Positions 46,720 to 57,594 of a DNA stretch of 64,000 nucleotides are shown here, in pieces. Positions within the stretch are counted from its first letter, which is position 1; each line of letters begins with the position of its first letter. Where the stretch lies: NCBI GenBank assembly GCA_020152595.1, contig JAIGNY010003053.1:165001-229000 (forward strand). The letters are read 5' to 3'. The notes under the pieces were generated by a model. The model was not told where the DNA came from and ran no database searches. It saw only the letters and a program-made list of their open reading frames with translations. The stretch is from Chiridota heheva. Lineage: Eukaryota; Echinodermata; Holothuroidea; Apodida; Chiridotidae. The position numbers and the translations under genes are program-made.

Positions 46720-47110
46720 GTATCAGATTTTCAGACCTAATTCTGTTCATAGTAAATTCGTAGGTCACTTTAAACAAGATTTCTTCTCGATTTTGTTCCT
46801 TTTGTCATCCTTAAAATGAAGTTGGTCGACCTCTGACCTAATCCTTGAATGCGTCCATATTCTGCCATTGTATGTTTTGTTTGCATGATGAATGACACAA
46901 GATAGAACAACACTTGTCGTCATGTTTTACAGTACAATGAAAACAGATCATTATCAGTTGAAGGGTTTGCTTGCACAGTTTCATGCGTTCTGATGTTTTT
47001 GAGGTTAATGTCACTTTTAATCGTCAACTGAATTTCCTTTTCATAGAAACTAGTGCAAACATTGTAAGTTGTAATGCACTTGTCAGTTGTAGGACTCACC
47101 ACTAGTACCC
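46720..47110. repeat. Intron 4 direct duplication, copy 1
   Basis: It shares with 47570-48160 the phrases TTCTGTTCATAGT, TTTAAAC-AGATTTCTT, TTGTTCCTTTT, GAACAACACTTGTC / AAACAACACTTGTC, GATTATCAG-TGAAGGGTTT and GCTTGCACAG, ~1 kb apart. It contains an AGGATTAG-family-like terminus (CTGACCTAATCCTTGAA). Confidence 0.65.
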
Positions 47111-47569
47111 CTGGCAATGTCAGTCAAAGGTGAGTTATTAACATATAAAATAGTGACTCACATGTGCGTCATTGTACCAAATTGTCAGTCACCAGAGTTT
47201 GTCAGTCACCAGAGTGACTCTGGGGTGGGTCAATTTACTTCAGACCCATTGACTTTGTACAGAGGTGATTAATTTGGGGTGAGTCATTTTACAAAAAATG
47301 TCAGTCACCTACAGTAAGTGACTGAGGGGTGCATCAATGTACATGTTTTGTCCACCCACTTTGGTGCAATGACTCACTTGTCCAAGGGTGTAGGGTGAGT
47401 CACACAATTGACAAGTGCATAAACTTGCATAGGCATTTAATTTCATTTCATCAAATTTATGCAAGTAGGGCTATGATATTTTGAATGCTATATCGTGATG
47501 TACTGTAAGGTATGTACTGCAGATATTTATCCATTTTTCTGGATATTATGTTAACTACAGTGAAAGTAA
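47111..47569 (+). other. Intron 4 sequence with imperfect GTGACT-rich repeats
   Basis: Degenerate TCAGTCACCAGAGT and GTGACTGAGGGGTG phrases occur between 47190 and 47400 without a fixed period. No exon is recognised. Confidence 0.4.
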
Positions 47570-48160
47570 CAGTTTTCCAGACATAAAATCTGTTACTCTG
47601 TTCATAGTGAATAAGTACTGTAAGGCAGCACCCAATGGTGGATCATATTATTCTGGGGTCTTTAGAATATTCTAACACTCTATTCGTGCATGTGATGGTA
47701 CTGAAAATCTTAGATACAAATCTTGAAACTTAATCATAGTTATTTCTAATGAATACTAGAGTCATTTTTTAATAACTTGAGTATTAAAAATTAGGCCTGT
47801 ATCATTCAAATTCTCATGACTAAGCAAGAAAGACACCCTGTTATATTGACCCAGATTTGCTTTAAACTGGAACAAGATTTCTTTAACGTTTTGTTCCTTT
47901 TATTGATGAACTTGGTCATTCACTGAACTAATACTTGAAGTGGTCCATGTTCTCCCATTGTGTGTTGATGAATGGCATATGATAAAACAACACTTGTCAT
48001 CATGCTTACCTACAATGAAGACAGATGATTATCAGCTGAAGGGTTTGCTTGCACAGAGGTCCATACGCTCTGATGCTTTTAAGGTTTAATGTCACTTGAA
48101 TCCTCATCAATTAAACTCACTTGCATAAAAACTAGCGCAAACATTGTAATTTGTAAACTT
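47570..48160. repeat. Intron 4 direct duplication, copy 2
   Basis: Diverged copy of 46720-47110. It includes ACTGAACTAATACTTGAAG and AAGGGTTTGCTTGCACAG. It is longer because of an insertion of about 200 bp between the first and second shared blocks. Confidence 0.6.
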
Positions 48161-48207
48161 GCAAGACATCAGATTCATTTAATTAAATTGATGCGATAAA
48201 TCTTGTC

Positions 48208-49470
48208 TCAATGCCTAGTTTGGTGTGTGGAGCTCAATGCCTAGTTTGGTGTGTGGAGCTCAATGCCTAGTTTGGTGTGTGGAGCTCATTGCCTAGTTTG
48301 GTGTGTGGAGCTCATTGCCTAGTTTGGTGTGTGGAGCTCAATGCCTAGTTTGGTGTGTGGAGCTCAAGTTTGGTGTGTGGAGCTCAATGCCTAGTTTGGT
48401 GTGTGGAGCTCATTGCCTAGTTTGGTGTGTGGAGCTCAATGCCTAGTTTGGTGTGTGGAGCTCATTGCCTAGTTTGGTGTGTGGAGCTCATTGCCTAGTT
48501 TGGTGTGTGGAGCTCAATGCCTAGTTTGTGTGTGGAGCTCAATGCCTAGTTTGGTGTGTGGAGCTCATTGCCTAGTTTGGTGTGTGGAGCTCAATGCCTA
48601 GTTTGGTGTGTGGAGCTCCATGCCTAGTGTGGTGTGTGGAGCTCAATGCCTAGTTTGGTGTGTGGAGCTCAATGCCTAGTTTGGTGTGTGGAGCTCAATG
48701 CCTAGTGTGGTGTGTGGAGCTCATTGCCTAGTTTGGTGTGTGGAGCTCAATGCCTAGTTTGGTGTGTGGAGCTCAATGCCTAGTGTGGTGTGTGGAGCTC
48801 AATGCCTAGTTTGGTGTGTGGAGCTCAATGCCTAGTGTGGTGTGTGGAGCTCAATGCCTAGTGTGGTGTGTGGAGCTCAATGCCTGGTTTGGTGTGTGGA
48901 GCTCAATGCCTAGTTTGGTGTGTGGAGCTCAATGCCTAGTTTGGTGTGTGGAGCTCAATGCCTAGTTTGGTGTGTGGAGCTCAATGCCTAGTGTGGTGTG
49001 TGGAGCTCAATGCCTAGTGTGGTGTGTGGAGCTCAATGCCTAGTTTGGTGTGTGGAGCTCAATGCCTAGTTTGGTGTGTGGAGCTCAATGCCTAGTTTGG
49101 TGTGTGGAGCTCAATGCCTAGTTTGGTGTGTGGAGCTCAATGCCTGGTTTGGTGTGTGGAGCTCAATGCCTCGTTTGGTGTGTGGAGCTCAATGCCTGGT
49201 TTGGTGTGTGGAGCTCAATGCCTGGTTTGGTGTGTGGAGCTCAATGCCTGGTTTGGTGTGTGGAGCTCAATGCCTAGTTTGGTGTGTGGAGCTCAATGCG
49301 TTTGGTGTGTGGAGCTCAATGTGTGGTGTGTGGAGCTCAATGCCTGGTTTGGTGTGTGGAGCTCAATGCCTAGTTTGGTGTGTGGAGCTCAATGCCTAGT
49401 TTGGTGTGTGGAGCTCAATGCCTAGTTTGGTGTGTGGAGCTCAATGCCTCAGTTTGGTGTGTGGAGCTCA
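48208..49470. repeat. 26-bp minisatellite, ~48 copies
   Basis: The unit is CAATGCCTAGTTTGGTGTGT with GGAGCT. Variants CATTGCC, TAGTGTGG and TGGTTTGG occur in runs. A TGGTTTGG block at 49140-49260 and a few shortened units (48361, 49299-49330) are visible. Frames of 107 codons inside are artefacts. Confidence 0.94.
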
Positions 49471-50045
49471 TTTGTTTAACAGCTTTGTGTATTTTTCATG
49501 ACGTGATACGTTTGTAAATGTTTAGAGTTGTGTATGATTCCATGTCAAATTAAGATTGATAAAAGTTTACCCTCGTTAAATTAATTTATTTAGTGTATGT
49601 ACATTGATATCTGAAAGATCTATGCATGTCAACCATTGCCTGTTGAAAGAGTTTAGATTCCTGTCATGTATTTCAAGTATTTTTGCTAGAAATTAATGAA
49701 GGGGGAGGGGGGGGGGGGGTGTTAAGGAGGAATTGGTTGGAAAAGATTCCAAAGCTATGTGTCCGAATTTGCTGTACCATTCCAAAAATCATTAAAGACA
49801 ATTTTAAAAAACAATGGATTTTATGTCTTAAGGTCTCCAAGATGTCTGACAATTTGATATGCTGCGAGATATAAGTTCCAATTTCAACTGATTTTGATGA
49901 GCTGTCTTCTTTCAACTTTTTCATACATTAAAAATTATTCAAGCTATGATTAGTAATACCTTGATAACATAAACTACAGGTACTAGTGATAAACACTATT
50001 GTTGACGATTTCTTAACCCTACATTAAAACTTACTGTATTTGACA
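49471..50045 (+). other. Intron 4 sequence without recognised exon
   Basis: AT-rich with one G-run (GGGGGAGGGGGGGGGGGG, about 49701-49719). Nothing else recognised. Confidence 0.45.
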
Positions 50046-50320
50046 TATTAAGCTCCCTGCTCTGGTAAGTGGCCACCCAAAAACTTTTGACTGATAACAT
50101 AATTCATTCACTTAATTTAAAGAATTAAAATAACTTTTGTTACATTATTTGCTTATTTTGCGTCTGACGTTCACAATGTTTTTGTGGTGGTTATTGTGGG
50201 GCTAGTATAGAACCAGTTCACGCAATGCAGTGTGAATAGAACAGTGTATGGCTCCTCAGAAGGAAGAAACTTTGCACCTAAAAAGTGGTGCAATTCTATT
50301 TTCGTAAGCCCCCCCCCCCC
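50046..50320. repeat. Dispersed repeat, copy 2 (related to 2728-3052)
   Basis: TTAAGCTCCCTGCTCTGGTA, TTTTGACTGATAACATAA, then ACTTTGCACCTAAAAAGTGG and TTCTATTTTCGTAAGC before a C-run. Same order as the copy in intron 1. The 152-codon frame beginning at 50232 fuses this repeat to the following exon and does not represent the real start. Confidence 0.55.
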
Positions 50321-50400
50321 ACCCATCCCCTCCCCCCCCCCCTCCCTGACGCGTATTAAATCTAGTATACGGTATTTATGTAATGTTTATCTTATTTCAG

Positions 50401-50609
50401 AAAAGAACAGAGAGGCACTAGTACAATACAATGCAGTCAAGGTCTTTGTTGATCTGCTCGACTCACCGGACACCGACATCCAGTACTACTGTGCAGCAGC
50501 TATCAGCAATCTCGCAGTAGATGAAAAACATAGGCCAGCAGTAGTGAGTCAAGGGAACCACAGAGTACTTAAGTTACTTATTGGTCTTTTAACATCACAT
50601 TCTGATAAG
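50401..50609 (+). CDS. VAC8: VAC8-like armadillo protein, internal exon E
   Basis: Coding exon of 209 nt, the longest here. The acceptor is TTATCTTATTTCAG ending at 50400 and the donor is GTGAGA at 50610. It enters in phase 1 and leaves in phase 0. It encodes NREALVQYNAVKVFVDLLDS, then DIQYYCAAAISNLAVDE, then HRVLKLLIGLLTSHSDK, i.e. one complete ARM repeat plus the first two helices of the next. Yeast Vac8 has VQYYCTTALSNIAVDE in the matching place. The phase change marks where the one-repeat-per-exon pattern breaks, because the following helix is on the separate 46-nt exon F. Confidence 0.95.
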
Positions 50610-50714
50610 GTGAGAGATGCATATGTTGTCTATTTCTATTCGTCCCTCTTAGATAAATTTAACTTGTTACCATGCCAATGGCAAGCTTGATTTGCCTCAT
50701 ACTAATGACCTGTT

Positions 50715-50851
50715 TTGTTTTTAAACACCCCCAATTTGCCCATTGTTTTATAACACCTTCATTTTGTCTCGTTTTTTTTTTTTTAGCATCCTTATTCTGT
50801 CCCATTGTTTTATAACACCCTCATTTTGTCCCATTGTTTTGTAACACCCTC
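50715..50851. repeat. ~34-bp degenerate tandem repeat, ~4 copies
   Basis: The unit is of the type CCCATTGTTTTATAACACCC then TCATTTTGTC. It directly precedes the 20-bp array. Confidence 0.75.
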
Positions 50852-51313
50852 AAGCTAGAGGGTCCCAGGTTCAAGCTTGAGGTCCCAGATTCAAGCTAGA
50901 GGTCCTAGCTTCAAGCTAGAGGTCCCAGGTTCAAACTAGTGGTCCCAGGTTCAAGCTAGAGGTCCCAGGTTCAAGCTAGAGGTCCCAGGTTTAAGCTAGA
51001 GGTCCCAGGTTCAAGCTAGAGGTCCTAGGTTTAAGCTAGAGGTCCCTGGTTCAAGCCAGAGGATCCAGGTTCAAGCTAGAGGTCCCAGGTTCAAGCTAGT
51101 GGTCCCAGGTTCAAGCTAGAGGTCCCAGGTTCAAGCTAGAGGTCCCAGGCTTAAGCTAGAGGTCCCAGGTTCAAGCTAGAGGTCCTAGGTTTAAGCTAGA
51201 GGTCCCTGGTTCAAGCCAGAGGATCCAGGTTCAAGCTAGAGGTCCCAGGTTCAAGCTAGTGGTCCCAGGTTCAAGCTAGAGGTCCCTGGTTCAAGCTAGA
51301 GGTCCCAAGCTCA
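50852..51313. repeat. 20-bp minisatellite, ~23 copies, with 8-unit block duplication
   Basis: The unit is GGTCCCAGGTTCAAGCTAGA. A variant series (GGTCCTAGGTTTAAGC, GGTCCCTGGTTCAAGCC, GGATCCAGG) begins at 51021 and again at 51181, a shift of exactly 160 bp or 8 units. The AGGTTCAAGC core resembles a tRNA B box, perhaps by chance. Confidence 0.92.
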
Positions 51314-51945
51314 ATCCTCGGTGGGTCCTCAGTCACCAGTGCTTCACAGCTGGTTTATGAAACGGCCGTGGACATCTCAATATAACCATAGCTGTTAAGA
51401 AAGAGATATAAGATACCCACACTACCTAGTACCTTTTTTGTTCCTGCATATAAATACAAATGGTGCATAGAATTGTAACTAGTTGTACTCATTAACTATT
51501 ATTATTCGTGCATTGTATGTTAATCGCATGCTGTGAAATATCTAGCAAGCTTTTCGTCTTTTCTTGTCGAGCATGAATATCACTACTTAATTGCAATCAG
51601 CAGTTCGTATCTGTCTTGTTATGCCTTTCCTTTTTTTGTTACTGCACATAAATAAAAACCTTGCATAAAATTTTAACTAGTTCTCATTATTCATGCATTG
51701 TATGTAAATTACATGCTGTGGTTGATCTAGGAAGCTTTCCTTCTTTGACTGTCGAGGAAGAACCATTAAAACCTGCAGTGAAGATAATTTATTTCATGAT
51801 TCAAATAATCTACTCAGTCATTAAAGTGGATTTATTTCTTTTGGCAATAAGTTATCGTTTATTTGAGTTTGAATGATTTTGTAATTTAGATCTAAATCAG
51901 CGCCATCATCACGCGGGGAGAAGTATCTGTAGAGGTGTTTATCAA
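51314..51945 (+). other. Intron 5 sequence with a diverged duplication
   Basis: About 51425-51590 and 51600-51770 share CTGCATATAAATA / CTGCACATAAATA, TGCATA, AATT-TAACTAGTT, ATTCGTGCATTGTATGTTAA / ATTCATGCATTGTATGTAAA, CATGCTGTG and AGCTTT-CTTCTTT. This is a direct duplication of ~175 bp. No exon is recognised. Confidence 0.6.
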
Positions 51946-52628
51946 GTGTGATGTGTGTGTACCCCAGCGTGATGTGTGTGTACCCCAGCGTGATGTGTGT
52001 GTACCCCTAGCGTGATGTGTGTGTACCCCAGCGTGATGTGTGTGTACCCCAGCGTGATGTGTGTGTACCCCAGCGTAATGTGTGTGTACCCCAGCGTAAT
52101 GTGTGTGTACCCCAGCGTGATGTGTGTGTACCCTAGCGTGATGTGTGTGTACCCCAGCGTGATGTGTGTGTACCCCAGCGTGATGTGTGTGTACCCCAGC
52201 GTGATGTGTGTGTACCCCAGCGTGATGTGTGTGTACCCCAGCGTGATGTGTGTACCCCAGCGTGATGTGTGTGTACCCCAGCGTGATGTGTGTGTACCCC
52301 AGCGTGATGTGTGTGTACCCCAGCGTGATGTGTGTACCCCAGCGTGATGTGTGTGTACCCCAGCGTGATGTGTGTGTACCCCAGCGTGATGTGTGTGTAC
52401 CCCAGCGTGATGTGTGTACCCCAGCGTGATGTGTGTGTACCCCAGCGTGATGTGTGTGTACCCCAGCGTGATGTGTGTGTACCCCAGCGTGATGTGTGTG
52501 TACCCCAGCGTGATGTGTGTGTACCCCAGCGTGATGTGTGTGTACCCCAGCGTGATGTGTGTGTACCCCAGCGTGATGTGTGTGTACCCCAGCGTGATGT
52601 GTGTGTACCCCAGCGTGATGTGTGTGTT
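51946..52628. repeat. 21-bp minisatellite, ~32 copies
   Basis: The unit is GTGATGTGTGTGTACCCCAG plus C. A few units lack one TG. Because 21 is a multiple of three, long frames occur on both strands (up to 169 codons); these are not genes. Confidence 0.95.
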
Positions 52629-52795
52629 GTTGATATAGACATTGTTTCCTGCTATTTGTGATTAAGGAAAATGATAGATGGTGCTATAGAAATAAAAAGA
52701 AGGTTTAATGCGGATTGTGGGGTAAAGTAATATACAGTCAAGGTGAAGGATATAGGGGCGATTCCATGCTACGTGACTGACGTTACATTGTCAAA

Positions 52796-53455
52796 TTACC
52801 CCCGCTTATCCCTGGCACCCTCCCAGGGTTAAGTCGGGCCTATCCCTGGGACCCTCCTAGGGTAAAGTCAGGCTTATCCCTGGGACCCTCCCAGCATTAA
52901 GTCGGGCTTATCCCTGGCACCCTTTAAGGGTTAAGTTGGGCCTACCCTGGGACTCTCAGGATTAAGTCAGGCTTATTCCTGGGACCGTTTTAGGGTTAAG
53001 TCAGGCTTATCCCTGGCACCCTCTCAGGGTTAAGTCAGGCTTATCCCTGGCACCCTCCCAGAGTTAAGTCAGGCTTATCCCTGGCACCCTCTCAGGGTTA
53101 AGTCGGGCCTATCCCTGGGAGTCTCAGGATTAAGTGGGGGGAGATTCCATGCTGACATTACTTTGGTCAAATTAACCCTGCTTATCCCTGGCACCCTCTC
53201 AGGGTTAAGTCAGGCTTATTCCTGGGACCCTTCCAAGGTTAAGTCGGGCTTTTCCCTTAGACTCTCTCAGGATTAACTTAAGGCGATTCCATGCTATGTG
53301 ACTGACATTACATTTGTTGACTCATCCCTGCTTATCCCTGTGACCCTCCTAGGGCTAAGATAGGGCGATTCCATGCTCTTTGACTGATGTAACAATTGTT
53401 GAATTAGCCCCGCTTATCCCTGGGAACCTTCCCAAGGTTATGTGGGGGCGATTCC
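52796..53455. repeat. 34-35-bp degenerate repeat within a longer superunit
   Basis: The unit is CTTATCCCTGGCACCCTC then CAGGGTTAAGTCAGG, ~16 copies. At intervals the series is broken by GGCGATTCCATGCTA, GTGACTGACATTACA and AAATTA-CCC, seen near 52757, 53138, 53281, 53365 and 53446. The array therefore has a superunit of one break element plus a variable number of short units. Confidence 0.85.
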
Positions 53456-53939
53456 ACGCTCAGTGATTTGTGTTATAATCATGGAATCATCTAAAGGATA
53501 TGCACTAATGTCATCAGCCTGTGTATTTTGTATATCAGCAAGTATCATCCAACCAATATTTGGAGTAAAATAGTCTTAATTAATCAATCAATCGATCAAT
53601 CAATTAGGTAGAAGGACGGAAAGAGTTATAAATTCTGAACAGAAGTCTTTAAATTACAACAGAATTAAGTTCTAGTAGTTTCCCCATACATAGCTTATTC
53701 AAGTTTGAAGAATATTTAGCAGAGTGTTGGGTTGAGGTTATAAAATGGTATGGAATTCTCACTTTTTGTCCTTTAAAATATTTCACCTCTTACGTTTGAA
53801 CACTTTTGGTCTTGAAATTTTGGCTCATGTGAGATGTTTTCATGCGTTTTTTCTAAGAGTTATTCAATGTAATTTTTTAGTTCTAGCTAAAAAATCAGTG
53901 AAAAATTGGCCAATTTACATCATTTTTAATTTGTAGGCC

Positions 53940-54112
53940 TTTCTTTTCACCTATATATTTCTCCCACATTCAGCCTTTCCCCTTTATCTCCCTTACAAAC
54001 CTTCCATCTCCTCACTATCCTAACTCTTACACCATTATTTATTAACACCCTCTTGACACATTTGATTGACTGACGTGATGCCGTTAAACATCAACAAACC
54101 AAACATAGGCCT
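53940..54112 (+). mobile_element. I-clade LINE 3'-end fragment
   Basis: A pyrimidine-rich stretch, then TTGACACATTTGATTGACTG, GTGATGCCGTTAAACATCAA and CAAACCAAACATAG. The end matches the 3' end of the LINE at 29236 (GTGCCGTTAAGCCATCATCA). No coding part remains. Confidence 0.7.
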
Positions 54113-54139
54113 TGCTGTAATAATAAATAATAGATATTT

Positions 54140-54346
54140 TATATAAATTTTGTGACAACAAGCATAAAGCTAATCAATCTCCTTATGTTAAGTTATTAAC
54201 TTATTGTTTTTCAAGCCTACACCAACGTCATTTGAAAGGCACAACTTGATATTTTATGACAACAAGCATAAAGCCAATCAATCTCCTTATGTTAAGTTAT
54301 TAAGTTATTGTTTTTCAAACCTCCACCAACGTCATTTGAAAGGCAG
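54140..54346. repeat. ~107-bp two-copy tandem duplication
   Basis: GACAACAAGCATAAAGC, AATCAATCTCCTTATGTTAA, TTATTGTTTTTCAA and CCAACGTCATTTGAAAGGCA occur in order at 54152 and again at 54259. Confidence 0.85.
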
Positions 54347-54639
54347 TAGTTGATTGACGAAGAAGTTATGAAGTTGGATCTCCATCTTATATCATAGCTC
54401 AATCGAGAAACTGATTATCAGTGACTGAAATTTAGGACAGAAATATAAAGAATTGCATTTTTTAAGCTCTCAAGTACAAACAGTCAATATTTTCTCAATA
54501 AAAAACATATCACATTATTCCTGACTGGGGACTTGACATCAGTAACCTTCATCATGCCATCTTCCTCTTATATCGACAACAAATCACCACCAATGGACAA
54601 TCAAAAACTTTACTAAGAGTTCTAGGGTTGAGCTTCTGC

Positions 54640-55215
54640 ATCACTGATGCTCTGCAGGTTTAATGTATCCGACAGGAAAGCGGGTGCTCTACCAATTAAC
54701 CTTTCTAGGTTTAATAATTGACAGCTTGTTTTAACCAATCACGGCACCAATTTTTTTTAGCAAGTAAACCTGCATAACTAAGTGGGGGCAAACATCCTTT
54801 GCAGTACTGGTACAGTACAGTTAGCTAACGGTACACACTCATATAGTCAATGTAATTTACTGTACAAAACAACTTTCTGCACACACGACTGAGTGACGGC
54901 AAAATGGTCAACAAAAATTGCGCTTCCAGGCCCGCTGCAGGCTTTGTAAATCTGATTGCTGCCCAGAACAGTTAGCAAACTGAATTTGGTTTATCTCTTT
55001 TTGCTAAAAACTCTTAAAAGATCCGGAGAAGTACCATAAATGAATCGAAGCTAGCGGCAAGCCTCGCGAACATCTAAATGTCAACGTATTGGTAATGCAC
55101 GATTGCAGATCTGAGGTTTGTTTGCCCCTCAGTTACTGCATTGCTATGGTGGGCGTGGCCTATTCGGAAACCTGGAAAGGTTAATTGAGCTAATCAGTTG
55201 GTAATTTATCATAAT
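54640..55215 (-). other. tRNA-like (SINE) remnant interrupted by a TTAA element
   Basis: On the minus strand TTAGCTCAATTAA (about 55193-55181) and TTGGTAGAGCACCCGC (about 54695-54680) are the two halves of an A-box arm. They are separated by the element at 54700-55180. If the element and one TTAA are left out, a TAGCTCA...TTGGTAGAGC tRNA arm is recovered, with four extra bases in the loop. The B box is poorly preserved. Confidence 0.4.
54700..55180. mobile_element. 481-bp TTAA-flanked element, CCTTTC-type termini
   Basis: TTAA 54696-54699 is followed by CCTTTCTAGGTTT. The right end is AAACCTGGAAAGG then TTAA 55181-55184. The inverted termini match at 12 of 13 positions. The interior is noncoding (AGCGGCAAGCCTCGCG near 55045). 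It is a third terminal type of TTAA-targeted element in the window and again looks piggyBac-like. Confidence 0.75.
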
Positions 55216-55469
55216 AAGACTTGGAATTCAAAATGCTCTAAAAATGGTCAATTTCTGAATGACTCTGATGAAGTATTTGTGGCTGTTTAGTGCATATTTT
55301 CTTCAAATTAAACTCAAACTGTTCATGATATGATGTCTGTCCACAGATCTTAAAACTTAACAAGTAGCATATTTACTATACTGTAGTTTTCAAGTTACAG
55401 CTAAACGAAGCTTAGGGATGTTTTTGTTTGTAGCGTATCAACCCTTGTCTTTCTATCTTTTCCACCCAG

Positions 55470-55515
55470 GTAATTTGCCAGGCATGTTTTGCTTTACGAA
55501 ATCTTTGCTCTGACG
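55470..55515 (+). CDS. VAC8: VAC8-like armadillo protein, 46-nt microexon F
   Basis: A short coding exon. The acceptor is TCTTTTCCACCCAG ending at 55469 and the donor is GTAAGA at 55516. It enters in phase 0 and leaves in phase 1. It encodes VICQACFALRNLCSD, the third helix of the ARM repeat begun on exon E; yeast Vac8 has VKCQATLALRNLASD here. Too short to stand out as an open frame, it is supported by exact phase fit with E and G and by the family alignment. Confidence 0.92.
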
Positions 55516-56588
55516 GTAAGAAAATATTCACTTCTTCTTTTCTTAGAAAGAAATCATATCGATGAAAATTAAATGTAATAAACTAAGAAGTAAACATGAT
55601 GCAATAAAAGAGTGTCATCGCAGGTTCATTCAAATCTGGTACGTGATTCCAACTCTCAAAATGGCCGTCTGTTTCCGGTCTCGAGTCTAGAGGCTGGTCA
55701 AAATTGGACTTGGGTCCTACATTACTGCTAGAAAAGTCATTGATATTCTTAATATGATGCTGGAAGTCATGAACATATCAAGTCATTGGGGTGTAAAAAG
55801 TATGTTGTAAAAAGAGATGCAATATCGTCCTTGATTTCAATTAAAATCTTCATTTGTTTTCTCAAATGATTTTTTTTTCTCTCACTTGGATGTTTTATTG
55901 GAGGGTATTTTCAGATATTTTTTTAGTCAGTATCTGCTTCTCATCTTTGAAGATAGCAGAAGATCAAAAACAGATCTGCATAAGAGGAAAATGGGGTCAA
56001 TATGTCAGAAATTAACAAGAACAAAAATGCATTTAAATTTTGAAAATTGATAAACCTGTAAAATGATCAATTTTCTTTTGCTAATATAGTGCAGATTCGC
56101 AAGGTTCTCTGCACTTTACAAAACAAAATGAAATTTTACAAACAAATAACCCAAGAGAAAGATAGAAACATGAAATTAAAAAGAGGGAAACACAAAACTG
56201 GTGCTATGCATGCAGGAAGTGTTTCTCAAAGAGAAATAGTCTTTAGATATTTTTTTTAAGCAATTTTAATGAGACGCTTTGCTATTGTCACATTTATCAT
56301 AAATTTGTACAAATTTTAGCTGTTACTTCTACTTGACCATATGATATTTGAAGGGTTTTAATATCCTTCAAAAGGAAATGTGTAGTTAATAATTGAAAAC
56401 ATCTTGTTTATCTCAACATGAATGTGAAACATTAACATGATCCAACAATTAAAATCTAGATTTTAATATGTTAGCAGTGTCTGTAAGGCTAAAATGTTGT
56501 TTTTCTGGTCACACCCCACATACTGGAACCCATGTAAAAAGTATATTTCTGATCTCACAATTACTATTTTTGTTGCTCATAATTACAG
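55516..56588 (+). other. Intron 6, AT-rich
   Basis: 1,073 nt with GT-AG ends. No repeats of note, no exon or RNA gene recognised. The open frame from 56468 into exon G is read-through from intron. Confidence 0.6.
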
Positions 56589-56722
56589 AAGAAAATCAGC
56601 TGGCGGTGGTTGAACTTGGAGCCCTCCCTCTTCTTGCAGACATCATGAGAACGTGTTCAAAAGAAACGTTAGCGGCGGCGGTGGCAGCGTTGAGAAATCT
56701 CTCTATACACAAAGACAATGAA
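56589..56722 (+). CDS. VAC8: VAC8-like armadillo protein, internal exon G
   Basis: Coding exon of 134 nt. The acceptor is TCATAATTACAG ending at 56588 and the donor is GTGAGT at 56723. It enters in phase 1 and leaves in phase 0. It encodes ENQLAVVELGALPLLADIMR, then ETLAAAVAALRNLSIHKDNE, one full ARM repeat. The LRNLSIH-NE end matches IRNISIHPLNE of yeast Vac8. Codons are GC-rich (GCGGCGGCGGTGGCAGCG), unlike the AT-rich introns on either side. Confidence 0.93.
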
Positions 56723-57197
56723 GTGAGTAAATAAGAGCCACCAACGGTTGCGTGTTCCTCAAAAAACACAATTTTGTATTAATTTATTAATTTTTACTCC
56801 TTAATATAATGACAAATTCAGAATATTAAGATGTAATTTACATACGCTTACCTGCGTAGTAAAGTGCTCTGTAAAAATCCCAGTATTTTTGGTATATTAG
56901 AGTGGGAGAACTGAAGACGAGTTTAATATTTCAAAGGAGAATTTCTCTATCCTCAGTTCTGTCCAAAGGTTTTACATGAACAACTATCTAGTATCTAATC
57001 TACATTTATTTCTGTGCATACCAATCCTATCCAACAAAGTTGCATTCCTACCACTGCCCCCATCCCCCCTCCCCCGCCTCTCTATTCCCTATCTATTCTT
57101 CAGAAAAATTAATGGCACATTTTTGTAAAGAAAAAAAAGGTACAAAGAACAAAGTTGGTGAGATGTAACATCTTTTCTATTCATTTGGAAAAAGGCA

Positions 57198-57594
57198 CAA
57201 TCTACAATTATCAGGGATTATAGGCTCCTCCCACAACCAATCTACAATTATCAGGGATTGTAGGCTCCTCCCACAACCAATCTGCAATTATCAGGGATTG
57301 TAGGCTCCTCCCACAACCAATCTACAATTATCAGGGATTGTAGGCTCCCACAACCAATCTACAATTATCAGGGATTGTAGGCTCCTCCCACAACCAATCT
57401 ACAATTTTCAGGGATTGTAGGCTCCTCCCACAACCAATCTACAATTATCAGGGATTGTAGGCTCCTCCCACAACCAATCTACAATTATCAGGGATTGTAG
57501 GCTCCTCCCACAACCAATCTACAATTATCAGGGATTGTAGGCTCCTCCCACAACCAATCTACAATTATCAGGGATTGTAGGCTCCTCCCACAAC
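57198..57594. repeat. 40-bp minisatellite, ~10 copies, each with a hairpin
   Basis: The unit is CAATCTACAATTATCAGGGA with TTGTAGGCTCCTCCCACAAC. CTACAAT and ATTGTAG flank eight bases, so each unit can fold into a 7-bp stem. One unit lacks four bases (57346). Confidence 0.93.

Noticed and set aside
47190..47400. GTGACT / AGTCAC-rich stretch as a relative of the 14-bp array
   Set aside because: Spacing is irregular and similarity is limited to the short AGTCAC word.
49076..49425. Two 107-codon frames with WCVELNA repeats
   Set aside because: 26-bp minisatellite, which gives repeating frames by chance.
50232..50400. Possible alternative start of the VAC8-like protein upstream of exon E
   Set aside because: The upstream part is a dispersed repeat plus a C-run, and a good acceptor sits at 50399-50400. 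Exon D joins in phase.
51997..52661. Frames of 107-169 codons (MCVYPSV and HTSRWGT repeats)
   Set aside because: Artefacts of the 21-bp array, a period of exactly seven codons.
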